Positions 42,780 to 52,662 are shown, counted from the stretch's first letter. The stretch is DNA of 64,000 bases from Flavobacteriaceae bacterium CP2B (GCA_001683825.1 LXTR01000038.1:365212-429211); one strand, 5' to 3'. The notes: generated from the letters alone by a model not told the origin. Numbers and translations are program-made.

Positions 42780-43585
42780 GCGTGTGCTTCTCCCAGTTCA
42801 ACGGCTCTGTTAAAGGCCGCGAAAGCGGCTTCCTTGATCAGTTCATTCAGGTTGTTGTCGTCCATGGAGTCCAGGGCGGCCCTGGTGGTCCCTCCTTTAG
42901 AGGCTACCTTATCCATCCAACGGTCCGGGGTAAGGTCAGACTGGTTAAAGAGCTCTATGGCCCCGGCAAAGGTCTGGCTTACCAACACCTTGGAATCATT
43001 GGCCGAAAACCCCATCTGCAAGGCAGCTTCCATCATACTCTGCATGAAATAGAAGACATAGGCCGGGCCACTCCCCGAAATCCCCGTCGATGCGTCTATA
43101 TACTTTTCTTTGCTTACCAGGATGGATTTCCCAGTGGTATTGAGCAGGTCCTCAATGGTGAGGCGCTCTATCCTGGAAACTTCCGGAGAGGCGATATAGG
43201 AAGTAAGGCCTTTGCCTACCTGTGCCGGTAAATTGGGCATGGCCCTCACGACCTTCTGCAAGCCGGTCGCATTCTTGATAAATTCGATGGTGACCCCTGC
43301 CATGATAGAGATGATGACCTGCCCCTGGCTCGTGAGCCCGGCCATATCCTTGAACAAGCCCTTGCTGTGGTGGGGCTTTACCGCCACAAAAATGAGGTCG
43401 GCCCCCGGTACGCAGTCCTCCAGCTTGTCAAAGACGTCAAAGTAGGAAATCTTGTTGAGTCGTTCCTGTTTTTCCTCAGAACTGTCGAGGATCATGATGT
43501 TGCGCTTTTTCAGCGATTTGGATTTGGACATGGCCTGCGCATAGGTCAACCCCATGTTGCCGGCTCCAATAACCAGTATTTTCAT
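42776..43585 (-). CDS. proC: Pyrroline-5-carboxylate reductase
   Basis: A 269-residue NAD(P)H-dependent enzyme for the last step of proline synthesis. Rossmann motif ILVIGAGNMGLTYAQAM, VAVKPHHSKGLFKDM, VVRAMPNLPAQVGKGLTSYI, and the C-terminal dimer domain with TGISGSGPAYVFYFMQSM, KGGTTRAALDSMDDNNL. Full length. First gene of proC-proB-proA. Upstream (43586-43821), the region shared with the divergent cpsB-type gene includes the small palindrome AATTGT-A-ACAATT at 43664-43676. Confidence 0.96.
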   Translation of the reverse strand: MKILVIGAGNMGLTYAQAMSKSKSLKKRNIMILDSSEEKQERLNKISYFDVFDKLEDCVPGADLIFVAVKPHHSKGLFKDMAGLTSQGQVIISIMAGVTIEFIKNATGLQKVVRAMPNLPAQVGKGLTSYIASPEVSRIERLTIEDLLNTTGKSILVSKEKYIDASTGISGSGPAYVFYFMQSMMEAALQMGFSANDSKVLVSQTFAGAIELFNQSDLTPDRWMDKVASKGGTTRAALDSMDDNNLNELIKEAAFAAFNRAVELGEAHA

Positions 43586-43821
43586 TCTGTTTGTTTTAGT
43601 TAATACCAGCTAGTAGTATAACAAATTCAATGACTTTACAAAATCCTGTGCGAGAAATCCCAAAATTGTAACAATTCCTAAACATTCTCTGCAATATGGG
43701 TTCGGATATGTTAAAATATTCTTAAAGAAAAGACGGTGTGCCACCATGGCAACGGGATCTTTTTCCAGCTTGCCGCCAAGCTCGGGGATAAACCTTATTT
43801 TTGCGGGGAACTTATTGACGC

Positions 43822-44562
43822 ATGCTGCACCTTTTTAGTAAAAAACAATTCCTGGTAGACTATCTGGAGAATTTTGTGGATGTTCACAACCACATCCTGC
43901 CGGGTATTGATGACGGGGCCAAATCCGCGGAGGATTCCCTGGACCTGATCCGTGGTTTCGGGGAGTTGGGGGTGACAAATTTTGTGGCCACCCCGCACAT
44001 CATGCATAACTATTATCCCAACACCCCTGAAACAATTGGCAGGGCCCTGGATACGTTGAAGAGTTCCCTTTTGGAAGCGGGTTTGACCGATGTTACCGTT
44101 GATGCGGCGGCAGAGCACATGATCGATGATAATTTTGAAGCCATCCTGGAGCGGGGGACGGTGATGCCCCTGCGCAAGAACTATATCCTGGCGGAAATGT
44201 CGTTCCTGCAGGCCCCTATAAATTTTGACCAGGCCATCGTACAAATTGCGAGCAAGCGCTTCTACCCCATACTCGCGCATCCTGAGCGCTATAAGTTTTT
44301 GCACCAACGGCCGCAACGCTATGCACGATTCCGGGAACAGGGTATTTTAATGCAGTTGAACCTGCTGTCGTTGGCAAAGTATTATGACAAGTCCATACAG
44401 AAAATGGCCTTAAAGCTGCTCAATGAAGGGATGATAGATTTTGTGGCTTCCGACGCCCACCGTATGCAACACCTGAATGTCCTGAAGGAGACGACTATCT
44501 CTAATAAGGTTGCCAAGCAGCTGGTCCCCGTCATCGACAATACGATTCAGGCATTCTACTGA
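43822..44562 (+). CDS. CpsB/YwqE-type tyrosine-protein phosphatase (PHP family)
   Basis: A 246-residue manganese-dependent PHP-fold phosphatase that should dephosphorylate the Wzc-type autokinase encoded just downstream on the opposite strand. Metal-binding motifs: VDVHNHILPGIDDGAKSAED near the N-terminus, TNFVATPHIMHNYYPN, DAAAEHMID, ILAHPERYKFL and the C-terminal VASDAHRMQHL. Complete. The 3' ends of this gene and the autokinase gene are 18 bases apart, a convergent kinase/phosphatase pair, unlike the cotranscribed arrangement of Gram-positive capsule loci. Confidence 0.94.
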   Translation: MLHLFSKKQFLVDYLENFVDVHNHILPGIDDGAKSAEDSLDLIRGFGELGVTNFVATPHIMHNYYPNTPETIGRALDTLKSSLLEAGLTDVTVDAAAEHMIDDNFEAILERGTVMPLRKNYILAEMSFLQAPINFDQAIVQIASKRFYPILAHPERYKFLHQRPQRYARFREQGILMQLNLLSLAKYYDKSIQKMALKLLNEGMIDFVASDAHRMQHLNVLKETTISNKVAKQLVPVIDNTIQAFY

Positions 44563-44580
44563 TTCGGGCTTTGGGTGCCG

Positions 44581-46968
44581 TCAGTTAAATCTCCACCACT
44601 TCCTGGAATGCCTTCCATAGCCATAGCCATAGCCCCCACCGTATCCCAGGTTGGCGTCCTTAACATCGTTTACGATAAATGAAAGGCCCTTAAGCTTGCC
44701 TTCTTTGCGAAGTTTTAGCGGAAAATCCAACACTTTCTTTTCGGTGACACCGGCACGGGTTACATATAGGATCTGGTCTGCGTGCTCACTGATCAGCAGC
44801 GTATCGGTGACCACCATGAGCGGCGCGGTATCGACAATGACATAATCGTATTTTTCGGACATCTCCCGGAACAACCCGCTCAGCCGTTCACTCATGATAA
44901 GTTCGGCGGGATTGGGAGGGATCTTCCCCGAATAAATGACATCAATCGTATTTTTATGGACCAGCATGGAACTGATGATATCCCTGGGTTCGAGTTTTTG
45001 GTCATACAGGAAGTCGGTGAGTCCGATGGTCCCTTTCTGTCCGGCGGTTACCCCTAATTTATCGACATTCTTTCCGGTAAAGAACGAATAGAGTTTGGGG
45101 TTCCTGATATCGGCCCCGATGAGTATTACCTTCTTATTGGTACTCGAGAGGATCATGGCCAGGTTGGAAGAGAGGAAGGTCTTTCCTTCGCCCGGGACAC
45201 TCGAGGTTACAAAGATGACATTCCCTTTGGTCCCGCCCGAACGCTTGGTCTTGATAAGGTAATCCAGGTTCGTCCTAAGTATCCGAAGCGATTCGGCCAG
45301 GACAGAGCGGTCATCCTTTACGATAAAGGTATTGTCCTTTTTAGAAAGTTTTGGCAGTTCTGCCAGGACGGGAACATTGGTCACCAGCCGTTCCAATTCA
45401 ATTTTGTTGTGGATTTTGTTATCCAAAATGCTGTGCACGTAAATCACAGAGAATGGCACTATCAGCCCCAGGACAAAGGAGGTAAAGAAAATCACCGGAA
45501 TATTGGGGCTCACCGGGTCTTTTGTGCTGTACGCGGAATCTATGGTCTTGGATTTGGGCTTGGCGGAAGCATAGGCAATCTGTGATTCTTCCCGTTTCTG
45601 CAAAAGATAGAGGTACAGGGCTTCTGTGGTTTGCTGTTGCCGTGTAATATCCCTCAATGCCCTCTCGTTTTGCGGCACGGAGTATATGCGCGAATTAATC
45701 CGTGATTGCTGGCTGCTGAGGTTATTTACAGTTAGGGCGAGGTTATTGGTAACACTGTTCAGGCTCGTTTCCATGCTCCTTTTCAGGCTAGCCAATTGCT
45801 GGTCCAGGTTGACGATAATCGGGTTTTTCTCATTAGAGCTTTTAAGCAGCCGCTTCCTTTCGAGGACGAGCTCATTGTAGCGGGCCGTTGTATTGGCGAT
45901 GGAGGCATCGGAGAGCCCGATATTGGAAGGGAGCACCTCGAACCCTTCCTGGGATTCCACGATGTCCTTCATCGAAGACGCGATATCCAATTGTACGGAA
46001 GCGTTCTCCAGGTCCTGCCGGTTGGCTGCCCCGATATTTAAATTGATGTTGGCCTCAGAGGCAATGTCCGTGATCCCCCGGCCCGTCTTGAACTCCTGGG
46101 CGCTTTCATCTACTGATGAAAGGCTGGACGCAATTTTCCCAATCCGGTCATTGATAAAATCGGAGGTACGGTCCGCAATGATCTTTTTATCCAGGACCAC
46201 ATTCTCATTGTATGTTTCTATTAAGGAATTGATGAGGTCCATACCCTTTTGGGGCACCGCGACATTCATCCTGATGTTCACGATATTGGTATTGTCACCC
46301 GCAGGGGCGATGGAAATGACCTCCTGGTATATCTCCGCCAGGGTTGCCACCGGCGTGATCGTCACTTTGTAGTTTTGGCCTAAATATTTTTTAAAATTCT
46401 CCAGGTTGGGGGTAATCACGATATCGCCAATAGGGGTGGCAATGTTTTTGCCAAAGGAGTAGACCTGCAACGGACTGTCTTTGGACTCCCCAAAGCCGAT
46501 GGTCGTTTCTGTTGATAATTCGATGAAAAACTCATAACTGGTATTGAAAAGGACCGAGTCCGGGGCAAAGTAGTTGATGTTGAAGGGCCGGTTGTGGTAT
46601 AATTCTGAATTCTTGATATTCCCCAACGCCAGAATCTTGGTGTGCAACCCCAGGTCTTTGATACTCTCTATGAGGTTGGACCTGGACCTGATGAGTTCGA
46701 TTTCATCCTCGATTTTGTTGGTGCCGCCGCCAGCCAAACCAAGGTCGCCCAGCACATTCAGCCCAGAGGCGTCACCGGCAACGTCCAGAAACTGGATTTT
46801 GGCCCTTACTTCGTATTCTTCCGTGGCGTAACGGATGTATAAAAAGGCACATATCAACGCGACCAGCACGCATAAGACAAACCATTTCCACTGCTTTGTA
46901 TAAGTCCTTATGAAGGCCCTTAAATCAGTACTGGCATTACTCGTATTGCTAATGGGGTTTGAGTTCAT
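44581..46968 (-). CDS. wzc: Wzc-type polysaccharide co-polymerase and tyrosine autokinase
   Basis: A 795-residue inner-membrane protein controlling chain length and export. Wzz domain with two transmembrane helices (~35-53 WFVLCVLVALICAFLYIRYA; ~500-520 IPVIFFTSFVLGLIVPFSVI), a long periplasmic coiled coil including the DASIANTTARYNELVLERKR region, then the cytoplasmic BY-kinase: Walker A SVPGEGKTFLSSNLA, Walker A' VILIGADIRNP and Walker B YDYVIVDTAPL. The C-terminus is a Tyr/Gly cluster (GYGGGYGYGYGRH), the autophosphorylation tail. Partners: Wza encoded 209 bases upstream and the CpsB-type phosphatase encoded convergently. Confidence 0.95.
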   Translation of the reverse strand: MNSNPISNTSNASTDLRAFIRTYTKQWKWFVLCVLVALICAFLYIRYATEEYEVRAKIQFLDVAGDASGLNVLGDLGLAGGGTNKIEDEIELIRSRSNLIESIKDLGLHTKILALGNIKNSELYHNRPFNINYFAPDSVLFNTSYEFFIELSTETTIGFGESKDSPLQVYSFGKNIATPIGDIVITPNLENFKKYLGQNYKVTITPVATLAEIYQEVISIAPAGDNTNIVNIRMNVAVPQKGMDLINSLIETYNENVVLDKKIIADRTSDFINDRIGKIASSLSSVDESAQEFKTGRGITDIASEANINLNIGAANRQDLENASVQLDIASSMKDIVESQEGFEVLPSNIGLSDASIANTTARYNELVLERKRLLKSSNEKNPIIVNLDQQLASLKRSMETSLNSVTNNLALTVNNLSSQQSRINSRIYSVPQNERALRDITRQQQTTEALYLYLLQKREESQIAYASAKPKSKTIDSAYSTKDPVSPNIPVIFFTSFVLGLIVPFSVIYVHSILDNKIHNKIELERLVTNVPVLAELPKLSKKDNTFIVKDDRSVLAESLRILRTNLDYLIKTKRSGGTKGNVIFVTSSVPGEGKTFLSSNLAMILSSTNKKVILIGADIRNPKLYSFFTGKNVDKLGVTAGQKGTIGLTDFLYDQKLEPRDIISSMLVHKNTIDVIYSGKIPPNPAELIMSERLSGLFREMSEKYDYVIVDTAPLMVVTDTLLISEHADQILYVTRAGVTEKKVLDFPLKLRKEGKLKGLSFIVNDVKDANLGYGGGYGYGYGRHSRKWWRFN

Positions 46969-47177
46969 TTATCGTAAAAATATTAATTCTTCCCGGGAAT
47001 GTGCTGGGTTAACCCTTTTACAGGCATTCAACCGGGATATGTGGAACGCACAGGGCATTGCCCACATCAACCGGTCAGGGTGTTTGCTAAAGCGTTCGTT
47101 TCCCACGATACTTTAGAAACCTGTACGTATGATAACCAAAAATCCGGAAAATATTGTATAAAGAGTACAAAGGTAAC

Positions 47178-47948
47178 CTATAATCTTGTTAACAGGAGTA
47201 CGCCGGTGGTAACCAGGAGGGAAATTACCTGGAACGTCAGGTTAACGTTGGCCCCCAGGGATGTTTCTTTGATACCCGCCCTGTTGGGTTCCACGTAGAC
47301 CACATCGTTCTGTGTCAGATAATACACCGGTGATTTTGTCATGTTTTTGGAGGTGAGATCAATCCTGGAATACACCTTATTCCCATTAAAATCGCGAATG
47401 ACCAGGACATTGGTCCGCTCGCCCCGCAAGGAGATGTCCCCTGCCAGGCCAAGGGCCTCGAGAATAGTGATTTGTTCCCCGTTGACCGGATAGGTACCGG
47501 GCCGGGTTACCGACCCCAATACGGTCACCGTGAAGTTCCGCAGCCGAATATTGATGATCGGATCCTTCAGATACTCAGACAGGCGATTGCGCAACTCTTC
47601 CCTCAGATCATCGGGTGAAAGCCCCTGTACCTGTAATTTGCCAATTACCGGAAAGTCGATCATACCGTCCTGGTCTACCAGGTAGTCTACCTGTTCCGGC
47701 CTGAATCCGCCTTCGGAAGACCCCCTGAATAAATTAAAAGGCGCACTTGCCTCCGGGTCCAGGGACGAGACATAGATGGAAATCAAATCATCCACTTTGA
47801 ATTTGTTGACGAATTGATTTTTGTCTATCAGGGTTTCATAGTTGCCGGTATCCTGCAAATACACTACATCTTTTCGGGTTGCACAGGAAGTAAGTACGGC
47901 AAAGGCCAGGAGGGCCCATAAAAAGGATGGCTTGGTTTTTAGGCGCAT
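47178..47948 (-). CDS. wza: Wza-type outer-membrane polysaccharide export lipoprotein
   Basis: A 256-residue protein with a lipoprotein signal (LLAFAVLTSCATRKDVVYLQ, lipobox Cys), a Poly_export domain (YKVDD-like FKVDDLISIYVSSLDPEASA ... GMIDFPVIGKLQVQGLSPDD), and an SLBB domain (VTVLGSVTRPGTYPVNGEQI, TILEALGLAGDISLRGERTN). A C-terminal hydrophobic helix follows (LTFQVISLLVTTGVLLLTRL), which resembles the membrane-crossing helix of Wza. The start is the ATG ending at 47948; a longer frame overlaps the neighbouring gene and lacks sense. It forms the export channel together with the Wzc-type protein. Confidence 0.94.
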   Translation of the reverse strand: MRLKTKPSFLWALLAFAVLTSCATRKDVVYLQDTGNYETLIDKNQFVNKFKVDDLISIYVSSLDPEASAPFNLFRGSSEGGFRPEQVDYLVDQDGMIDFPVIGKLQVQGLSPDDLREELRNRLSEYLKDPIINIRLRNFTVTVLGSVTRPGTYPVNGEQITILEALGLAGDISLRGERTNVLVIRDFNGNKVYSRIDLTSKNMTKSPVYYLTQNDVVYVEPNRAGIKETSLGANVNLTFQVISLLVTTGVLLLTRL

Positions 47949-47976
47949 GATTAGTTTTTTACAAGTATACTGAATA

Positions 47977-49926
47977 TTACGATTGGATGACATTCGTAGA
48001 CGTACTGCTTTCTTTGCTTTCTGCACCTTTCGCATTTTGATCTTTCTGATCCAGATTACAATACTCGGAATTCTGTGAAATATATTCGGGAACGATCTCC
48101 TTCATTAACTTGACGGTATTGCCGTTAAAAAACATGTTGGACAGGCAAAGTTCTTCGATCTTCGAACGAACTTCTATATAATTCAGGTCCCTTGTCTTGG
48201 CGATCATTATTTTTTTATGGTAGGTAGGCAACGTACTCTCGCCGGTTGCCAACAACTCCTCATAGAGTTTTTCACCGGGCCGCAATCCCGTAATCTTGAT
48301 GTCGATGTCTTCCGGATAGCGCAAGCCGGATAGTTTTATCATATTTTTGGCCAGGTCGAATATTTTAACCGATTGGCCCATATCAAACACAAATATTTCG
48401 CCCCCGCGTCCCATGGCAGCAGCTTCGAGCACCAGCTGGGATGCCTCCGGGATGGTCATAAAATAGCGTGTTATCTCGGGGTGGGTAACGGTAATAGGTC
48501 CGCCTTTTTCTATTTGCCTTTTAAATAGCGGGATAACCGATCCGTTAGACCCCAGCACGTTCCCAAAACGTGTGGTGATAAAACGGGTTTTGTTTTCCTG
48601 TTGCATGCAACTGATGTACATCTCGGCGATGCGCTTTGTGGCCCCCATGATGTTCGTGGGGTTCACCGCCTTATCCGTAGAGACAAAGACAAACTTGTCC
48701 ACGTGGTGGTTCAGGGCGAGGTCTACCAACATTTTGGTCCCTGCCACATTGATCTTGACCGCTTCGTAGGAATTCGATTCCATGAGCGGTACGTGCTTGT
48801 ATGCGGCGGCGTGAAAAATCATGGTGGGTTTGTACTCCTGGAAAAAGGTGTTCATACGGTTCTTATCCCTGATATCGGCCACGATGGGGATAAAGTTGTG
48901 GAAACCAGCCTGTTTTAATTCCTGTTGCAGGTCATAAAGCGCAGATTCTGCCTGGTCTATCACGATCAAAGACCTGTACTCGTATTTGGCAATCTGCCGG
49001 ACGATCTCACTCCCGATGGAACCGGCGCCCCCGGTAACCATAATCACCTGCCCACGCAATTCCTTGACCACGCTGGAATTCTTGATGTTGATGGGGGTCC
49101 TGTTCAATATATCCTCAATTTGGACCTGTTTGATCTGGGAAACCCGTAACTCCCCGTTGATCCAATCCTCCACGGGAGGCACGATTTTAACCTGTACGGG
49201 GTAATCTACCAAACCCTCGACCAGTTCACGCAATTGGGACTGTGGGATGTTGTTGATGGATACGATGATCTCGGTGATATCCAGTTTTTTGATGAGGAAG
49301 GCAGACAGCGTTTCCTTGTTGTATACCGGAACGCCGTTGATACGTTTTCCCGCCTTGTTATTGTCGTCATCGATATAGCCTACCACCCGCGCGTAAGACC
49401 CTGAATGGGCCGAAATGGCGTTATAGGTAAGGATCCCGGCTTCACCCGCCCCGTAGATTAGTACATTTTTGGTGACGTTGAATTTCTTGACCAGGTTGTA
49501 ATAGAGCGATTTAAAGATATACCGGGAGGCCGTGAGCGCGATGAACGCAATAAGGCTGTGGATGATAATGATAGACAATGGAATGGTAAACTCAGTGAAC
49601 AACCCTGCCTGCCGGTTCATAATCACCATAAAGATCGTGATGATGCTAAAAAGGCAAATGGCGTTGAAGATATTGTATACGTCCCGAACGCCGGTATGGC
49701 GCACCACCCCTTTATAGGAACCGGTAACCAAAAACGAAATCAACGCCAATCCGGCGACCAGGGGGAGTTGTTGCCAGAGACGGCTTGTTTCAAAATCAAA
49801 AGTAAGGTTAAACCGGATAATGTAAGAGATCACGAAGGCAATGCAGACCACCGCTATATCTATGACCAAGACCAACCATTTAGAGGCGTATCGGTGTGCG
49901 TTATTAACTACGTAGTTTTTTATCAT
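47977..49926 (-). CDS. FlaA1/CapD-type membrane NDP-sugar 4,6-dehydratase
   Basis: A 649-residue protein with four N-terminal transmembrane helices (LVLVIDIAVVCIAFVISYII and following), a CoA-binding-like Rossmann region (VLIYGAGEAGILTYNAISAH), and an SDR dehydratase domain (VMVTGGAGSIGSEIVRQIAK ... FHAAAYKHVPLMESNSYEAV ... FVSTDKAVNPTNIMGATKRI ... RFGNVLGSNGSVIPLFKRQI). It should convert a UDP-N-acetylhexosamine to the 4-keto-6-deoxy sugar, which the upstream DegT-type aminotransferase can aminate. The start is the ATG ending at 49926; it overlaps the aminotransferase gene by 4 bases. Confidence 0.94.
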   Translation of the reverse strand: MIKNYVVNNAHRYASKWLVLVIDIAVVCIAFVISYIIRFNLTFDFETSRLWQQLPLVAGLALISFLVTGSYKGVVRHTGVRDVYNIFNAICLFSIITIFMVIMNRQAGLFTEFTIPLSIIIIHSLIAFIALTASRYIFKSLYYNLVKKFNVTKNVLIYGAGEAGILTYNAISAHSGSYARVVGYIDDDNNKAGKRINGVPVYNKETLSAFLIKKLDITEIIVSINNIPQSQLRELVEGLVDYPVQVKIVPPVEDWINGELRVSQIKQVQIEDILNRTPINIKNSSVVKELRGQVIMVTGGAGSIGSEIVRQIAKYEYRSLIVIDQAESALYDLQQELKQAGFHNFIPIVADIRDKNRMNTFFQEYKPTMIFHAAAYKHVPLMESNSYEAVKINVAGTKMLVDLALNHHVDKFVFVSTDKAVNPTNIMGATKRIAEMYISCMQQENKTRFITTRFGNVLGSNGSVIPLFKRQIEKGGPITVTHPEITRYFMTIPEASQLVLEAAAMGRGGEIFVFDMGQSVKIFDLAKNMIKLSGLRYPEDIDIKITGLRPGEKLYEELLATGESTLPTYHKKIMIAKTRDLNYIEVRSKIEELCLSNMFFNGNTVKLMKEIVPEYISQNSEYCNLDQKDQNAKGAESKESSTSTNVIQS

Positions 49927-51053
49927 GATCGGGTATTTAAGATTAGGGTCACAATACGCTCCAGGTCTTCTTCGACAAGGTTCGATCCGCTCGGAAGACA
50001 AAGTCCGCGATCAAACAATGCCTCGGAAGTGCCATCGGTGTAAGACGCTGCCTCACTGAAAACCGGCTGGAGATGCATGGGCTTCCACAAGGGCCTGGAT
50101 TCTATATTCTCCTTCATTAGAGCCAACCGGATTTCCTCCCTTGCCTCAAACGACGGGGTTAAGACACAGCTGAGCCATCGATTGGAGAAAGATCCTTCCG
50201 GTTCGTCCAGGAATTCATAGCCGCGAAGGTGCCCCAGATGGCGCTTGTAGAAGTCGTAATTGGCACGTCTGGCAACGACCCTTTCATCCAGCACCTCCAT
50301 TTGGCCGCGTCCTATGCCAGCCAGCACATTGCTCATTCTATAGTTATAACCCACTGCCGAATGCTGATAGTGGGGTGCCTCATCCCGGGCCTGCGTAGCC
50401 AGGAAGACCGCATCTTTTTTCAAGGCCTCCTTCCTGGCGATCAAAGCGCCACCTCCGGAGGTCGTAATAATTTTATTGCCATTGAAGGAGAGTATCCCGA
50501 TATCGCCAAAGCCTCCGCATTTCACTCCTTTGTACGAGCTACCCAACGCCTCGGCACTATCCTCCAGGATGGGTATCCCGTAGGTGTCTGCCACTTGGCG
50601 TACCTCCGCAATCTTATAGGGCATTCCGTACAGGTGGACGGCGACGATGGCCCTGGGCCTTTTGCCCAGCGCGATCCGTTCCTTGATTGCCTGTTCCAAT
50701 AAAATGGGGGATAAGTTCCAGGTGTCGGCTTCGCTATCCACAAACACGGGGGTGGCCCCCAAATAGCAGATAGGATTTGCCGAAGCGGAGAAGGTAAAAC
50801 TTTGGCAGATGACCTCATCGCCAGCGGAAACGCCCAACAACTGAAGCCCCAAGTGGATGGCAGCAGTACCCGAACTCAGGGCGGCCACATGCAGCCCCTC
50901 CCCCAGGTAATCGCCTATGGCTTTTTCAAACAGGTCGACGTTGGGGCCCAGGGGGGCCACCCAATTGGTGTCAAATGCCTCTTTTACATACTTTTCCTCG
51001 TGGTAACCCATGTGTGGTGAGGAAAGCCATATTTTTTTGGTGGTGGCTATCAA
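49923..51053 (-). CDS. DegT/DnrJ/EryC1/StrS-family sugar aminotransferase
   Basis: A 376-residue PLP-dependent enzyme. Seen: IWLSSPHMGYHEEKYVKEAF, the PLP-binding ALSSGTAAIHLGLQLLGV, GDEVICQSFTFSASANPICY, ILEDSAEALGSSYKGVKCGG, and the Schiff-base Lys in ILSFNGNKIITTSGGGALIA. With the dehydratase next to it (4-base overlap), it probably makes a 4-amino-4,6-dideoxy-N-acetylhexosamine nucleotide, as PglE/PglF do for bacillosamine. Complete, ending VTLILNTRS. First gene of the leftward exopolysaccharide arm. Confidence 0.93.
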   Translation of the reverse strand: MIATTKKIWLSSPHMGYHEEKYVKEAFDTNWVAPLGPNVDLFEKAIGDYLGEGLHVAALSSGTAAIHLGLQLLGVSAGDEVICQSFTFSASANPICYLGATPVFVDSEADTWNLSPILLEQAIKERIALGKRPRAIVAVHLYGMPYKIAEVRQVADTYGIPILEDSAEALGSSYKGVKCGGFGDIGILSFNGNKIITTSGGGALIARKEALKKDAVFLATQARDEAPHYQHSAVGYNYRMSNVLAGIGRGQMEVLDERVVARRANYDFYKRHLGHLRGYEFLDEPEGSFSNRWLSCVLTPSFEAREEIRLALMKENIESRPLWKPMHLQPVFSEAASYTDGTSEALFDRGLCLPSGSNLVEEDLERIVTLILNTRS

Positions 51054-51525
51054 GTGGTCGGGTATTTAGTATTTATCGTTTTGTACAAGGCTGTTAAGCG
51101 TCATTTTGCCTTGTTAAAGTTCGGTTACTCCTTTGGTAGCAGTAAAGTCGAATAGTTTCCGGGGGGTGTACTCTAAATATACAACAAATTCATCAGAACT
51201 ACCTTGGTTGAAACGACCTTTAAACCAGCAATGGTGAGGTGTAAATGTACGCATCCGGGGGGGGGTCTTAAAAATTCATTAAAATATTTCGATTAACCGA
51301 CCGGATTAATCGGTTAATATACCCTGGCCGTCAAAACCGGGGAGGTATTAAGGGGATGAGACCCAGGTGTTCCTGCCAGATTTTGCCGATGTCCGTAAAA
51401 TCATGGTGTTTGTCTAAAAGTTCCCCGCTTATGAAAAGGGTTTATTTCATATTGTCTACTTTTGCCGGCGATGATTGTTGCGGGGAAGGCAGCCCTGTAA
51501 TGACATTTCAAATATTTTTTCGAAC
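51054..51525. promoter_or_regulatory. Divergent control region of the exopolysaccharide locus
   Basis: A 470-base gap between the two outward-reading exopolysaccharide arms. It contains a run of nine G (51257-51265) and a 27-base inverted repeat ATTAACCGA-N9-TCGGTTAAT (51292-51318), perfect in all nine arm bases. The repeat could be an operator or a hairpin. No gene seen; a longer frame for the epimerase starting at 51475 adds residues unlike the family. Confidence 0.6.
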
Positions 51526-52563
51526 ATGAAGATTCTGGTTACCGGAATTGCCGGTTTTATAGGATTCCATGTGGCCCGCAATCTCCTTGCTAAAGGTCAT
51601 GAGGTTTTAGGTCTCGATAGCATCAACGACTATTATGATCCCGGGCTGAAATTTGCGCGCTTGCAACAACTGGGGATCGATACGAAAGCCGCTTCAGATT
51701 TTGGGCGATTCTGCGTATCGGACACCCATGGCCCCCGGATGACTTTTGTGAGAATGCGACTGGAAGACCATGAAGCACTGCTACAACTTTTCAAGGAAGC
51801 GGCCCCGGAGGTGGTTTGCCACCTGGCGGCACAAGCCGGGGTGCGCTATAGCATTGAACAACCCCGGGCGTATATTGACAGCAACATCACCGGGTTCTTT
51901 AACATCCTGGAAGGCTGCAGGCACACAGGCGTCGGGCATCTGGTGTATGCCAGCAGTTCGAGCGTGTACGGGTCTAATAAAAAAATCCCCTTTGAAACTT
52001 CTGACCCCGTAGACCATCCCGTGAGCCTTTACGCCGCCACCAAGAAGAGCAATGAATTAATGGCGCATACCTACAGCCACCTCTTTCGTTTCCCTACGAC
52101 CGGCCTGCGTTTTTTTACGGTATACGGCCCCTGGGGTAGACCCGATATGGCATTATACCTGTTTACCGATGCTATTGTGAAAGACCGGCCCATCAACCTC
52201 TTCAACCATGGCAACATGGAGCGCGATTTCACCTATATAGACGATATCACCACCGGGGTCATCAAGGTGATCGAAGGGGACACCACCAAGCGACGGGAGG
52301 CCAACGCCCTATATAAGGTCTATAACATCGGCAACAACAAAAGTGTAAAGCTGATGGATTTTGTATCCGAAATCGAGAAAAACCTGCATAAAACAGCCAA
52401 GAAAAAAATGCTTCCCATGCAGGCAGGTGACGTGGAACGAACCTGGGCCAACGTAGACGATTTGATCGAGGACTACGGATATTCTCCCAACACCTCCATC
52501 GAAAAGGGCATAAAGTCTTTTATCGAATGGTATTTGGGATATTCCGCCCGATCGCAGGGTTGA
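51526..52563 (+). CDS. UDP-glucuronate 4-epimerase (CapI/GAE-type SDR)
   Basis: A 345-residue enzyme interconverting UDP-glucuronate and UDP-galacturonate. The start is ATG 51526 (MKILVTGIAGFIGFHVARNL, the NAD site). Next come LGLDSINDYYDPGLKFARL, HLAAQAGVRYSIEQPRAYID, the active-site YASSSSVYGSN and YAATKKSNELMAHTYSHLF (Tyr-x3-Lys), and PWGRPDMALYLFTDAI, a segment characteristic of the uronate epimerases. It pairs with UDP-glucose dehydrogenase 99 bases downstream, which makes its substrate. The polymer therefore probably contains uronic acids. Confidence 0.92.
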   Translation: MKILVTGIAGFIGFHVARNLLAKGHEVLGLDSINDYYDPGLKFARLQQLGIDTKAASDFGRFCVSDTHGPRMTFVRMRLEDHEALLQLFKEAAPEVVCHLAAQAGVRYSIEQPRAYIDSNITGFFNILEGCRHTGVGHLVYASSSSVYGSNKKIPFETSDPVDHPVSLYAATKKSNELMAHTYSHLFRFPTTGLRFFTVYGPWGRPDMALYLFTDAIVKDRPINLFNHGNMERDFTYIDDITTGVIKVIEGDTTKRREANALYKVYNIGNNKSVKLMDFVSEIEKNLHKTAKKKMLPMQAGDVERTWANVDDLIEDYGYSPNTSIEKGIKSFIEWYLGYSARSQG

Positions 52564-52662
52564 CATGGATCACTGAAGAAAATACAGCAGGGATTGCTCC
52601 TGCAACCATTTAAATAACCATTGTGCCCGTGGCAAACGGGTTGAAACAAATAAAAAACACGA

